NCBI GenBank assembly: GCA_046327715.1
Contig: JAXLXY010000010.1
Coordinates: 1-64,000 of the forward strand
Direction: 5' to 3'
DNA: 64,000 nucleotides
From: JADJOM01 sp046327715
Lineage (GTDB): Bacteria; Gemmatimonadota; Gemmatimonadetes; Gemmatimonadales; GWC2-71-9
Shown: in pieces, positions 1 through 9,247 of the stretch
Numbering within the stretch: the stretch's first letter is position 1
Layout of the letters: every line of letters begins with the position of its first letter
Notes under the pieces: model-generated
The model's input: the letters and a program-made list of their open reading frames with translations, nothing else
The model's database searches: none
Told to the model about the DNA's origin: nothing
Made by a program: the position numbers and the translations under genes

Positions 1-1725
1 CACGATCGCGGGGTCGTTCGCCGGCAGGGCCTGGCGCCCGCCGGGGTTGAGCGGCACCTCGAGGTAGACGCTGGCCGAGTCACCGGGCGCCAGCGTGAGG
101 GGCCAGGCGAGGGCGGCCGAGGCTGCGCCGAAGGGATCGCGGGCGCGCGTGACCACCGGGAGGGTGCCCCGCAGCAGGTGGCCCGCGATCTCGCCCGCAT
201 CGAAGCTGGTGGCCCCGACCGCCGCGGGGCGGGTCAGCGGGATCACCAGGCGGTCGGCGTTCACCTTGAGGGCCCGGCCGGTCCAGCGGATGCTGTCGAT
301 GCGGGCGGCGCCACCAGGGGCGTTCAGGAACTGGCTCGGCGGGTTCACCTGGAAGGGACGGACCGCCGCGTACAGCGTCGGGGTGCGCGCGGTCCGGCCC
401 TCGTTCCGTACCCGGTAGCGCAGGACCAGGTTGGGGTGACTCGGTTCCCCGATCGCGAAGGCGGTGACGGTGAGCGAGAGGCCCGGCGTGCGCCAGGTGG
501 TCGACGGGATCGGCAGCACGCCGTCCTCGAGGGTGGGCTGCGGCGTCACGTCGTGCCAGCTCAGGGTGCGGCCTCCATCGCGCAGGAACGGCTCCACCGA
601 GAAGTCACCCTTCCCGGCCTCCGCCGCGCCATCCTCGCTGAACAGCGCCTCCTCGCGCGCGGCATCGAGGCCCACGACCGTCCAGTAGGCGCGGCGGCCG
701 CTCCAGTACCGCGGAAAGCTCCCGACCGGCGCCCCCGTGGCGAGCGCCTGGAAGAAGGCGTTGCGGCTGGCGCCCCAGGCGAGCGGCTGCACCACGACTT
801 CCGCCAGGGCGAAACGGCGGCCGCCGAGCGCATCGCGGAGCAGCAGCCGGAGCCAGCGGGCCTCGCTCTCCGGCAGCAGGAGGTCATCGTGGCCGCCGTT
901 GCCCTCCGTCACCCGGCGCACGGTGCGCCAGGCACGCCCGTCGTCGGAGAGCTGCACGTCGTAGGTGGTGGAGGCGCCGCCGGGCCGCCAGACGAGCGAC
1001 ACCCCGCCGAACTCTCGGATGGTCCCGAAGTCGATCGTCAGGGCACGCGCCGGGCCGCCGGTCACGGTGTCGCGGGCTCCACCCGCGGCGTTGCGCCAGG
1101 CGGTGAGGGTGTCGCCATCGACGGCGAGGGCGGCGGGGGCGGCGCGGAGGCTGCTCCAGGCCCGGGCCGCCGGCGTGCCGGCATAGGGACCGGCCTCAGG
1201 GAGCGGGGTGAGCTCCAGCTCATCGAACCAGACGGTGCCGCGGCCGCCCTGGCCCGCGGTGACCACCAGCTCGAGCGCGGCGGCGTGCGCCAGCTCGCCG
1301 CCGCCCTGCGGCCCCCACGCAAAGCTGATCTGCCGCCGACGGATGGTCACGCGGCGCCACACGCCGTCGAAGGCCCGGTCGCGCTCGGTGTACCACCAGA
1401 CGTTCTCCCCCGAGGCGTCGACCAGCTTGAATTCGAGCGTGTTCGCCGGCCCGGTGGCGCGGAGCCAGAAGCTGAAGGCGTAGTTGGCGGGCAGGTCCAC
1501 CGGCAGCGCGCGCCGCGCGATGGCGTAGCCGCCGCCGCCCTGGAAGTCGAAATCCATCCGCAGCGCGTGGCCGCGGTGGCCCAGCTCCCGCCGCAGGGTG
1601 GCCCGCACCCCGTCGGCCGGGTGGGCGCTCCAGGCCTCCGGCCGCTCGAAGTCGTCGAGCAGCCGGGGGGCCACGGTGTCGGCCTGGGCGGCGAGGCCGG
1701 CGGCCAGCAGCAGCGCGGCGATCAT
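1..1725 (-). CDS. Secreted discoidin / jelly-roll carbohydrate-binding protein, C-terminus off the left edge
   Basis: The reading frame is open from an ATG at 1725 to base 1 (575 codons), so the C-terminus is missing. The first 16 or so residues form a short signal peptide ending AAQA. Residues about 20-165 start LLDDFE and look like a CBM11/galactose-binding jelly roll. Residues about 170-300 (DFGTIREFGGVSLVW, ARWLRLLLRD) look like an F5/8 type C (discoidin) domain. The remainder (YWTVVGLD, EALFSEDG) is a beta-rich region that I do not recognise; a catalytic domain may lie beyond the edge. The ATG overlaps the stop of the upstream permease (ATGA), so it is the last visible gene of the LacI-controlled operon. 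The role is inferred as glycan binding or processing outside the cytoplasm. Confidence 0.75.
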   Translation of the reverse strand, partial: MIAALLLAAGLAAQADTVAPRLLDDFERPEAWSAHPADGVRATLRRELGHRGHALRMDFDFQGGGGYAIARRALPVDLPANYAFSFWLRATGPANTLEFKLVDASGENVWWYTERDRAFDGVWRRVTIRRRQISFAWGPQGGGELAHAAALELVVTAGQGGRGTVWFDELELTPLPEAGPYAGTPAARAWSSLRAAPAALAVDGDTLTAWRNAAGGARDTVTGGPARALTIDFGTIREFGGVSLVWRPGGASTTYDVQLSDDGRAWRTVRRVTEGNGGHDDLLLPESEARWLRLLLRDALGGRRFALAEVVVQPLAWGASRNAFFQALATGAPVGSFPRYWSGRRAYWTVVGLDAAREEALFSEDGAAEAGKGDFSVEPFLRDGGRTLSWHDVTPQPTLEDGVLPIPSTTWRTPGLSLTVTAFAIGEPSHPNLVLRYRVRNEGRTARTPTLYAAVRPFQVNPPSQFLNAPGGAARIDSIRWTGRALKVNADRLVIPLTRPAAVGATSFDAGEIAGHLLRGTLPVVTRARDPFGAASAALAWPLTLAPGDSASVYLEVPLNPGGRQALPANDPAIV

Positions 1726-2546
1726 CCCTTCACGCTCCCGGCCATGATGCCCTGGATGTAGTAGCGCTGCAGGAACAGGAAGGCCACGAACACCGGCAGC
1801 ACCGTCACCACGGCGCCGCCCATGATGAGTTCCACGTCCTGCACGTGCTCCCCGGCCAGGTTGGCGAGCGCCACGGGCAGGGTGTAGCGCCGGTCGTCGC
1901 TGAGGACGATCAGCGGCCACATGAAGTCGTTCCACGCGGACAGGAAGGTGAACACCCCGAGCGTCGCGAGCACCGGGGCGATCGCCGGCAGCACCACGGA
2001 CCGGAACAGCCGCCACTCGCCCGCGCCGTCGAGGCGCGCGGCGTCGAGCAGGTCGTCCGGAATGGAGAGCGCGTACTGCCGCACCAGGAAGATGCCGTAG
2101 ATCGGGGCCAGCACTGGGATCATCGCGCCGAAGAGCGTGTTGATGAGCCCCATCTCCCGGAGCAGGAGGAACATCGGGAGCATCGCCACCTGGCCCGGGA
2201 CGACCATGCCGTAGAGCAGGGCCCGGAACAGCGGCTGCCGGCCCCGGAAGCGGAGCTTGGCAAAGGCATACCCCGCCATGCCCGTCAGCAGCACGCCGAG
2301 CAGGGTGCCTCCCACGGCGATGATCAGGCTGTTGAGGAAGTAGCGGCCGAGGTGCTGGCTCTGGAACAGCGCGCGGTAGTGTTCCAGGGTCGGGTGCGCC
2401 GGCAGCAGCGGGGGCGGGGCGTGGTTGGCCTCCCCCGGCGCCATGAGGCTGGCGGACACCATCCACAGGAGCGGGCCGGCCGCGAAGACCGTCCCCACGA
2501 GGAGGAGGGCGTGCAGCAGGACCGACCGCAGCAACCGGCGGCTCAT
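1722..2546 (-). CDS. Carbohydrate ABC transporter permease, MalG type
   Basis: This 274-residue inner-membrane protein has about six hydrophobic segments. The cytoplasmic EAA loop of binding-protein-dependent permeases is visible as DDLLDAARLDGAGEWRLF followed by PAIAPVLATLG, and contacts the ATPase in this family. The C-terminus (QRYYIQGIMAGSVKG) is typical of MalG-type sugar permeases. The start is ATG at 2546, overlapping the MalF-type stop by 4 bp. It should pair with the permease at 2543-3436 and the lipoprotein at 3433-4740 to import an oligosaccharide. No ATPase gene is present in the operon as seen, so a shared MsmK-like ATPase elsewhere is likely. Substrate is inferred only from the GH144-type neighbour. 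Confidence 0.93.
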   Translation of the reverse strand: MSRRLLRSVLLHALLLVGTVFAAGPLLWMVSASLMAPGEANHAPPPLLPAHPTLEHYRALFQSQHLGRYFLNSLIIAVGGTLLGVLLTGMAGYAFAKLRFRGRQPLFRALLYGMVVPGQVAMLPMFLLLREMGLINTLFGAMIPVLAPIYGIFLVRQYALSIPDDLLDAARLDGAGEWRLFRSVVLPAIAPVLATLGVFTFLSAWNDFMWPLIVLSDDRRYTLPVALANLAGEHVQDVELIMGGAVVTVLPVFVAFLFLQRYYIQGIMAGSVKG

Positions 2547-3436
2547 GCCACCGGCTCCCGCCGGAGCCGCAGCTGGATCAGGGTCCCGGCCAGGGTCAGG
2601 AGGAAGAGCACCACCGCGATGGCCGTGGCGAAGCCGAGCCGCCACCAGCGGAAGCCCTCCTCGTACATGAGGAGCATCAGGGTGAGGGTGCTCTTGAGCG
2701 GCCCGCCCTGCGTCATCACGTAGGGTTCGCTGAAGACCTGGAAGCTCGCGATCATCGTGACCACGCCCACGAACACGAAGGTGGGCCCGAGCATCGGCAC
2801 CGTGACGTGGCGGAACCGGTGCCATGCGCCCGCCCCATCGAGCTCCGAGGCCTCGTACAGCTCCTCGGGGATGTTGGAGAGGCCCGCCAGGAACACCAGC
2901 ATGTTGTAGCCGAAGTTCTTCCACACCGACACCAGCACGATCGCCGGCATGGCCCACGCCGGATTGCCCAGCCAGTCGATGGCCGGCAGTCCCACGGCCT
3001 GCAGCAGCGCGTTGAGCGGGCCATACTGCGGGTGGTAGACGTAGCGCCATACCAGCGCCACCGCCACCAGCGTGGTGACCCACGGGGCAAAGAAGGCGCT
3101 CCGGAAGAGCGGCCGGAACCGCACCAGTTTCGAGTGGACCAGCACCGCCGCCGCCAGCGAGGCCAGCACCGAGAGCGGCCCCCCCAGCACCACGAACCAG
3201 GTGGTGTTGCGGAGCGCCGTCCAGAAGAGCGGGCTCTCCCACAGCGTGCGGTAGTTTCCCAGGCCGACGAACCGGGTGCTCCCCGGGTCGCCGATCGAGT
3301 AGATGTCGAAGTCGGTGAACGAGAGCCCGAACGCCGCCAGCACCGGCAGCACGAAGAACACGGTGATGAGGGCGAGCGCGGGCATCACGAAGAGCCAGCC
3401 GGCGCGCGCTTCCGCCCGGGCTTCCGGCCGGCTCAT
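2543..3436 (-). CDS. Carbohydrate ABC transporter permease, MalF type
   Basis: This 297-residue inner-membrane protein has about six transmembrane segments, beginning near residue 12 (GWLFVMPALALITVFFVLP). The EAA loop reads EELYEASELDGAGAWHRF and is followed by TVPMLGPTFVFVGV. The sequence QVFSEPYVMTQGGP is the usual MalF/UgpA C-terminal signature. The ATG at 3436 overlaps the stop of the substrate-binding lipoprotein gene, and its own stop overlaps the MalG-type start, so the three transport genes are translationally coupled. It should form the heterodimeric channel with the downstream permease. Confidence 0.94.
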   Translation of the reverse strand: MSRPEARAEARAGWLFVMPALALITVFFVLPVLAAFGLSFTDFDIYSIGDPGSTRFVGLGNYRTLWESPLFWTALRNTTWFVVLGGPLSVLASLAAAVLVHSKLVRFRPLFRSAFFAPWVTTLVAVALVWRYVYHPQYGPLNALLQAVGLPAIDWLGNPAWAMPAIVLVSVWKNFGYNMLVFLAGLSNIPEELYEASELDGAGAWHRFRHVTVPMLGPTFVFVGVVTMIASFQVFSEPYVMTQGGPLKSTLTLMLLMYEEGFRWWRLGFATAIAVVLFLLTLAGTLIQLRLRREPVA

Positions 3437-4740
3437 CGCGGGGCCCCGGGCCGCCGGGCCAGCAGGTAGCGCCGCCGCTCCAGCAGCCGGTCCACCTCGC
3501 GGTCGAGCGCGGCGAGTGCCTGGGCCGGCGTCACCCCGCCGCGCACCGCCGCCTCCGTCTGGTCCATGATCTTGGTGGTCACCTGCTCCCACTCCGGCAC
3601 CATCGGGGTCGGGACCGCCCGGGTGAGCTGCACCCGGAAGGCCGCGGCCGCGCTGTCGGCGGCCAGCGCGCTGTCGGCCCACGCCTCCCGCCGGGCGGGG
3701 AGGTCTCCCGTCAGGTGGTAGAAGCGGGCCTGCTGCGCGGGCTGCGAGAGATAGCGCACCAGGTCCCAGGCCAGCGCCTGGTGACGGGATTCGCGGAAGA
3801 TCACCAGGCTGGCGCCGCCCGCGAGCGACACCCCGGAGGCGGCCCCGGTGGGGCCGGGCAGCGGCGCGGTGGCCCAGGTGTCCTGCTGGTCGGCGGGGAT
3901 CCGGCGGCGGAACTCGCCCAGGTTCCACGGGCCGCTGATGTACATGCTGAAGGTGCCCCGGGAGAACTCCTGGTACAGGTTCGCGATCTCCGTGTTGGAC
4001 ACCGGCGGGGCCAGCCCCTCGCGGTAGAGGCCGAGCATGAAGTCGAACGCCCGCGCGAAGGCGCTGTCCCCGAAGGCGCCGCGGCCCTCCGGGGTGAGCA
4101 GGGGCGAGCCCTGCTGCAGCCCGAGGATGGCCTGGGGCGGCCACTCGTTGAGCGGGAGAAAGATGGCATACTTCCGCTCGCCGCCCAGCCGCTTGATCGC
4201 CCGCATGGCCGCGAGCCAGCCGTCCCAGTCCTCCGGCATGCGGGCGTAGCCCGCGCGGGCCAGCAGGTCGCGCCGGTAGAACAGGACCCGGGTGTCCACG
4301 TACCAGGGGATGCCCCAGAGGCGGCCGTCTACCACGTTGGTGGCCCAGATCCCAGGAAAGTGACCGCTGGTGTCCATGTCGGCCGCGGCGCCCTGCAGGC
4401 TGTCGAGGGGCAGCAGGGCGTCCAGCGTCACCAGCTCCGGGACCCAGGTGTTCCCCAGCTGCGCCAGGTCCGGGGTGGCGTGGCCCACGTGCGCCGTGAG
4501 CAGCTTCTCGTGCGCCGCGCTCCAGGGGATCTGCTGCACCTCGACGCGCACCCCCGGGTGCCCGCGCTCCCAGTCGCGCACCAGCGCCTGCACCACCTCG
4601 CCCTCGCGACCGAAGGCCCAGAAGCGGAGCGTGGTCGTCCCCGCGCCGGGGTCCGCACCACAGCCCAGCACGAGCAGCGCCGCCAGCAGGCGCGGCGCCC
4701 GGAAGGCCAGGCGCGGGGCCGTGCCACCGGCGGGCTTCAC
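3433..4740 (-). CDS. Sugar ABC transporter substrate-binding lipoprotein
   Basis: The start is taken as GTG at 4740, which makes a GTGA overlap with the preceding glucanase stop; an upstream ATG at 4818 would run deep into that gene. The product is 435 residues. A hydrophobic leader ends in LVLGC, a lipobox, so the protein is probably anchored in the periplasmic leaflet or outer membrane. The body shows family-1 extracellular solute-binding features: LRFWAFG at the N-lobe, GIPWYVDTRVLFYRRDL in the hinge region and FSRGTFSMYISGPWNLGEF. It should deliver an oligosaccharide to the two permeases encoded next. Its place directly after a GH144-type enzyme suggests beta-1,2-gluco-oligosaccharides, which is inference. 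Confidence 0.9.
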   Translation of the reverse strand: MKPAGGTAPRLAFRAPRLLAALLVLGCGADPGAGTTTLRFWAFGREGEVVQALVRDWERGHPGVRVEVQQIPWSAAHEKLLTAHVGHATPDLAQLGNTWVPELVTLDALLPLDSLQGAAADMDTSGHFPGIWATNVVDGRLWGIPWYVDTRVLFYRRDLLARAGYARMPEDWDGWLAAMRAIKRLGGERKYAIFLPLNEWPPQAILGLQQGSPLLTPEGRGAFGDSAFARAFDFMLGLYREGLAPPVSNTEIANLYQEFSRGTFSMYISGPWNLGEFRRRIPADQQDTWATAPLPGPTGAASGVSLAGGASLVIFRESRHQALAWDLVRYLSQPAQQARFYHLTGDLPARREAWADSALAADSAAAAFRVQLTRAVPTPMVPEWEQVTTKIMDQTEAAVRGGVTPAQALAALDREVDRLLERRRYLLARRPGAPR

Positions 4741-6164
4741 GATCCCAGCCAGCCGCCCGAGAAGCCCGCCCGGCGCAGCCCCTGGATAAGGTAGGGGCTC
4801 TTCCGCATGTACTGCCACACGAAGTCGCGGCGGTAGTTGGCGATCATGGACAGGATCGGGCCCTGGTCGAGGCCGATGTAGTCGGTATCGAACCAGCCCA
4901 CGCCGGGCACGATCTGCCCCTGGCTCGGCGTCACGCCGGGAAACTGGAAGGTCGGGTTGAAGGCGTCGAGGAAGCCGTACTGGCCGAACAGCGCGTCCCC
5001 GTAGGTCTCGCGCATGGCCACCAGGGTAGGCAGCACCACCTCCGGCGCGAAGGGCAGGGAGCCCGCCGCCGCCGCCGGGGAGATCGTCCCGTCATCCCGC
5101 ACTTCCGTGAACGACGCTCCACGCGCCGCGTAGGTGAAGAAGCGCCGGTCGCGGCCATTGAACGGCAGCGTCACGTCGGCGGGGCCGTCGGAGGCGGAGA
5201 GCCCCCAGGCATCCTTGCCATAGCCACGCCACCCCTCGGGATTGGCGATGGCGTAGGATCGCTGCGCCAGGGTGGCCCGCCGGCTGTTCTCGAAGTAGTC
5301 GATGCCGTGCGACCGCATGAACGGGTCCTGGATCCCACGGAAGTCCACCCAGATATGGGAGAAATGGTGCCCGAACAGCGGCGCGAACCCGAGGTGCGCC
5401 TGGCCGTGGTAGCTGCCCCAGTCGTACGTGGCGCTCCATGCCGCCCAGGCCGTGCTGTCCACCGGGTGGGTGGGGGAGGCCAGGGCCAGCAGGTAGACCA
5501 GCATGGCCTCGTTGTAGCCCATCCAGTCGAGCGGCTGCCAGCCATCCTCCGGCTTCCATCCCATGTTCACCAGGGGCGGGGTGCGCTGCGCCCACTGCCA
5601 GTCCGTGCGCCGGTACAGCGAGTCGGCCAGCGCGCGGATGGCGGCCTCGGTGCTGTCGGCCCCGTCATAGAACTCGCGGCAGAAGAGCACCCCGGCCAGC
5701 AGGAGCGCGGTATCGACCGTCGACAGCTCCACGTCGCGGTAGCGCGCCCCCGTGGCCATGTCCAGGAAGTGATAGAAGAACCCCTGGTAGCCGCTCTTCC
5801 CGGCGGGGTCCGGGCCCTGCGGCGCCTGCCAGAACCACGCGAGGGTGGCCCGGGTGCGCTCGGCCGCCTCGGTCCGGCTGATGAAGCCCCGTTCCACCCC
5901 GATCGGGTAGGCGGTGAGCGCATGCCCCACCGCCGCGATGCTCGAGAAGCTCGGCGTGGGCCAGCGGTCCGGCGTCAGGCCGGTCGCGGGGTCGGAGCGC
6001 TCCCAGAAGAAGTTGAAGGTCCGCCGCTCGAGGGTATCGAGGAACGCCAGTTCCCGGGCCGTCGGCGGCGGCAGCACGCCGGCCGGGCCGGAATCGTCGC
6101 TGCACGCGGCGGCGAGCAGTGAAAGGCCCAGCGCCAGCACGGGGGAACCACGGAAAGTTGGCAT
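4737..6164 (-). CDS. GH144-type glucoamylase-family lipoprotein (probable endo-beta-1,2-glucanase)
   Basis: The 475-residue product begins with a leader ending LLAAAC, a lipobox. The mature part starts FLDTLERRTFNFFWE and contains FSSIAAVGHALTAYPIGVERG, GYQGFFYHFLDM and YNEAMLVYLLALASP, all characteristic of the glycoamylase-like family PF10091. Characterised members belong to GH144 and hydrolyse beta-1,2-glucan, so that is the best substrate guess. The end (GLDQGPILSMIANYR) is also conserved. The ATG at 6164 follows the TonB receptor after a 70-bp gap holding a hairpin, and the stop overlaps the binding-protein GTG. It probably releases oligosaccharides in the periplasm or at the surface for the ABC importer. 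Exact linkage specificity is not proven by sequence. Confidence 0.88.
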   Translation of the reverse strand: MPTFRGSPVLALGLSLLAAACSDDSGPAGVLPPPTARELAFLDTLERRTFNFFWERSDPATGLTPDRWPTPSFSSIAAVGHALTAYPIGVERGFISRTEAAERTRATLAWFWQAPQGPDPAGKSGYQGFFYHFLDMATGARYRDVELSTVDTALLLAGVLFCREFYDGADSTEAAIRALADSLYRRTDWQWAQRTPPLVNMGWKPEDGWQPLDWMGYNEAMLVYLLALASPTHPVDSTAWAAWSATYDWGSYHGQAHLGFAPLFGHHFSHIWVDFRGIQDPFMRSHGIDYFENSRRATLAQRSYAIANPEGWRGYGKDAWGLSASDGPADVTLPFNGRDRRFFTYAARGASFTEVRDDGTISPAAAAGSLPFAPEVVLPTLVAMRETYGDALFGQYGFLDAFNPTFQFPGVTPSQGQIVPGVGWFDTDYIGLDQGPILSMIANYRRDFVWQYMRKSPYLIQGLRRAGFSGGWLGS

Positions 6165-6191
6165 GAGGGACCCCGCGGCGGGGGTGGAGCA

Positions 6192-6219
6192 CCGCGGAGG
6201 GCCGGGTGGCCCCCCGCGG
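6192..6219 (-). terminator. Intercistronic hairpin between TonB receptor and glucanase genes
   Basis: Arms 6192-6203 and 6208-6219 pair over 12 positions with one mismatch around a GGGT loop. It lies 16 bp after the receptor stop codon and 28 bp before the glucanase start. There is no T-run, so it may act as a partial terminator or an mRNA stabiliser that sets receptor and enzyme levels apart. Confidence 0.5.
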
Positions 6220-6234
6220 TTGTGGTGAGCTGAC

Positions 6235-9183
6235 CTAGAAGGCGTACTCCATGCCGAGCTGGAACCGGCGGGCGTCACTGACCACGCAGCCCGCCTTGCC
6301 GAAGTTCGGGTCCGTCTTGGAGCCGGTGTTGAAGCACCCGAAGTTCTGGTAGTTGAAGGCATTGAACAGGTCCACCGTCACGCCCAGGGTGTTGCCCCCG
6401 AAGTTCGGGAAGTCCTTCCGCACCCGGAGATCCACCATCCGGTAGGCGAAGGCCCCCGGGACGATGAAGTTGTAGCGCTTCGGTGTAAAGCCCCCGCGCT
6501 CGTAGCCGGTGCCGCAGAACCGGGCCGGACAGCCCACGTCCTGGCGGTTGCCGCTGCCCAGGGTGATCAGCCCGCCGAACTGGATGCCGTACAGGAAGGG
6601 CACGTCCATGATCCAGTTGGCCACGATGCGGACCTTCTCGTCGTTGGCCGGGTGCTTGGGGATGTTCTTCGTGTTCGGGAAGGCGAACAGGTCGCCCAGC
6701 CCGTCCACGCCCTTCACCGACCGCTCGGCGTAGGTCAACGCCAGCCCGGCGCCCCAGCCGAACTTCTCGCTGCTGCGGCGGTAGGGCCGGTCCACCTGCA
6801 CCTGGAGCGCGTCATACCACGTCTTCCCGTCGCTGGTGGAGTAGATGAAGTTGCTGAAGCCGTGGTTGCTGATCGGGAAGCTGGTGCAGCAGGAGCCGTT
6901 CGGGTTGAGGCCGAAGTTGGCCCAGTTGAGCGTCAGCTGGTCCACGCCGCGGACGCCGACGTAGGTGGCGCTCGCCGTCACGCTGCCGAACACCCGGCGG
7001 ATGCCGAGATTCCACTGCCGCGACTTCGGGGCCTTGACCTTGTTGTCGATCAGCCAGGCCTCGGGCGTCCCGGTGGTGTGCACCAGCTGGTCCAGGGTGG
7101 CCCGGTCGGCGTCCAGGTACGAATCGCTCCACGCCACCTCGCCGGTGCCCGGCGTCGAGTCCGGGTGGGCGAAGTTCACCGTGAAGGTGGGGTGCGAGAG
7201 CTTGAGGGTCTCGTCCACCGACACGTCGAAGATCGTCCGGTCATAGTAGATGCCGAAGCCGCCGAAGATCGTCGTGATGTTCGCGTCGTCGAGCGCGTAC
7301 GAGAAGCCGAGGCGCGGCTGGATCGCCCCGCCGAACGGCTTGCGGTCGCTGCCGTTGGTGGTGTAGCGGTTGAGGTCCAGCGGGCTCGGCAGCGAGTCGT
7401 TGTACCGGGTCAGCGTGTCGATGACGTTCTGCGGGGTCTTGTAGTCCGTGTTGAACATGTTCGTTTCATAGTCCCAGCGCACGCCAAGGTTGAACGTCAG
7501 GCGCGAGGTGGGGCTCCAGTCGTCCTGCAGGTACAGCCCGATCTTCGTGTTCTTGGTGTCGAGGTTCGGGTTGCCGGTGCCGTAGACGAGCTGGTACGGG
7601 TTGCGGAAGGCGTAGGAGAGCCCGTTCACGCTGTCCCGGTACATGAAGCGCGGCGTGCCGTCGTTGTCCTTGACGATGTCGTAGTTCACGAAGTCGACGT
7701 TCACGCCGGTCTTGATCACGTGCTGGCCACCGGCCTGGAACCCGGAGTAGGTCAGGTCGTCGCGGAAGCCGAGCCGCTTCTGGATGAAGTCCTGCGTGCT
7801 CAGGTCGCTGCCGATGCGGTTGTCGGTGTTGTTGTACTGGTAGATCCGCGAGGCCAGGCCGCCGGTGGCCGGCGACGGATTCCGGCGGAACCGGCTGTAG
7901 TCCACCTTGGCCTCGTTGAGCCAGGCGCCGCTGAACCAGTTGTAGCGCAGCTGGCCGATCGACACGTTCTGGCGGAAGTTGACCGCCGACTGGAACGACC
8001 GCGTGCCGCCGAAGTCGCGCTCGTCCGTCTCGTGCCGGTTGCTGAAGCTCAGCTCCGCCGAGGAATGGGCGCTGACCGCGTAGGTGGCCTTGCCGAAGAA
8101 GAGTGACTCGCGGAACGGCGAGGTGAAGGCGCCGTTGTAGCCCGCGAGGTTCACGGAGTCGAGGGCCGCGAAGCCGGTCGGCGTGGGCGTCATCGCCACC
8201 CGGTTCTGCCGGTTCTGGTAGTTCCCCTCGTAGCTGCCGAAGATGTGCAGCTTGTCCTTGATGAGCGGGCCACCCGCGCTCAGGCCCACCAGGTAGCGGG
8301 CGTACTCGGGTTCCTTGAAGGCCGGGTTGTTGTTCTTGTCGGCCCGCTGGAAGCTGTCGAGCGCCACCAGCCCCTTGTCCTGGTAGCTGAAGAAGGCGTT
8401 GCCCGACCAGACGTTGCCGCCCGACTTGGTCTGCGCGGTGATGATCGAGCTGCTGGAGTTCTGGTACTCGGCCTTGAAGTTCTGGCTGATGACCCGGTAC
8501 TCCTGGATCGCGTTCCGCGGGAACGGGTTGCCGCGGCTGGCGTCCTGGCCGCTGACCCCGCCGCCCGTCAGGTCGTTCTTGAGGCTGGTGCCGTCGATGA
8601 ACACGTTCACCGCGTTCGGGGACTGGCCGCCCCCCTGGAAGGTGCGGGTCTGGCCGTTGATGCGGTCCTCGGAGGTGGTGACGCCCGGCGACAGCGCCGC
8701 CAGGTCGAGGAAGTTGCGGCTGGGGGTCGGCAGCTTCTCGATCTGCTCGGCCGTCACGTTGGTGGCCACTTCCGAGGTGCGGGTCTCGGCCGCCGGGGCG
8801 GCGATCACCGCGATCTCCTCGAGCTCCACCGCCTGGTCGGACAGCGTGAAGTCCTCCAGCGCGACCGCGCCGATCTGCACCCGTACCCGGCGCACCTGCG
8901 GCGCGTTGCCGATGTGCCGGACCGCCACCTCATACAGCGCCGGCGGCAGGCCCGGCAGCACGTAGAACCCGTCGGCCCGGCTGGTGGCGGTGCGGCTCAC
9001 CCCGGTCTCGGGGTTCCGCGCGGTGATCTCGGCGGCCGACAGCCCGCCGCCGCTGGCGGCCTTGACGTAGCCGCGGATGGTGCCGGTGGTGTTCTGGGCG
9101 GAGGCACGGTCCGCCGCCAGGAACAGGAGCCCGAGCAGCGCGAGCATCCCTCCCAGCCATCGTCCTACAGTTCTCGGGGTCAT
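6235..9183 (-). CDS. TonB-dependent outer-membrane receptor with carboxypeptidase-like N-domain
   Basis: The 982-residue product starts at ATG 9183. Residues 1-29 are a signal peptide ending ADRASAQ. Residues about 31-115 (GTIRGYVKAASGGGLSAAEI, GFYVLPGLPPALYEVAV) are a carboxypeptidase regulatory-like domain, typical of large receptors in Bacteroidota, Acidobacteriota and Gemmatimonadota. A plug domain follows (AEQIEKLPTPSRNFLDL, NVFIDGTSLKN), then a long beta-barrel rich in aromatic and Asn residues (DDWSPTSRLTFNLGVRWDYE). The chain ends in MEYAF, with the terminal Phe expected of a BAM substrate. The gene follows lacI by 64 bp and precedes the glucanase, so it is the likely outer-membrane gate of the glycan system. 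Confidence 0.95.
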   Translation of the reverse strand: MTPRTVGRWLGGMLALLGLLFLAADRASAQNTTGTIRGYVKAASGGGLSAAEITARNPETGVSRTATSRADGFYVLPGLPPALYEVAVRHIGNAPQVRRVRVQIGAVALEDFTLSDQAVELEEIAVIAAPAAETRTSEVATNVTAEQIEKLPTPSRNFLDLAALSPGVTTSEDRINGQTRTFQGGGQSPNAVNVFIDGTSLKNDLTGGGVSGQDASRGNPFPRNAIQEYRVISQNFKAEYQNSSSSIITAQTKSGGNVWSGNAFFSYQDKGLVALDSFQRADKNNNPAFKEPEYARYLVGLSAGGPLIKDKLHIFGSYEGNYQNRQNRVAMTPTPTGFAALDSVNLAGYNGAFTSPFRESLFFGKATYAVSAHSSAELSFSNRHETDERDFGGTRSFQSAVNFRQNVSIGQLRYNWFSGAWLNEAKVDYSRFRRNPSPATGGLASRIYQYNNTDNRIGSDLSTQDFIQKRLGFRDDLTYSGFQAGGQHVIKTGVNVDFVNYDIVKDNDGTPRFMYRDSVNGLSYAFRNPYQLVYGTGNPNLDTKNTKIGLYLQDDWSPTSRLTFNLGVRWDYETNMFNTDYKTPQNVIDTLTRYNDSLPSPLDLNRYTTNGSDRKPFGGAIQPRLGFSYALDDANITTIFGGFGIYYDRTIFDVSVDETLKLSHPTFTVNFAHPDSTPGTGEVAWSDSYLDADRATLDQLVHTTGTPEAWLIDNKVKAPKSRQWNLGIRRVFGSVTASATYVGVRGVDQLTLNWANFGLNPNGSCCTSFPISNHGFSNFIYSTSDGKTWYDALQVQVDRPYRRSSEKFGWGAGLALTYAERSVKGVDGLGDLFAFPNTKNIPKHPANDEKVRIVANWIMDVPFLYGIQFGGLITLGSGNRQDVGCPARFCGTGYERGGFTPKRYNFIVPGAFAYRMVDLRVRKDFPNFGGNTLGVTVDLFNAFNYQNFGCFNTGSKTDPNFGKAGCVVSDARRFQLGMEYAF

Positions 9184-9247
9184 GCAGCCTTTCCTCCGGG
9201 GTGGTGAATCACGCTGCGCCACGCGGGCGGGAGCCTCAGGGGGGAGC

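Noticed and set aside
178..1761. Plus-strand frame opposite the discoidin gene
   Set aside because: The minus-strand frame encodes signal peptide, jelly roll and discoidin domains and overlaps its operon partner by 4 bp; the plus frame has no recognisable feature.
4741..4818. Longer start of the sugar-binding lipoprotein at 4818
   Set aside because: It would overlap the glucanase by 82 bp and bury the lipobox leader; GTG 4740 gives a 4-bp overlap as elsewhere in the operon.
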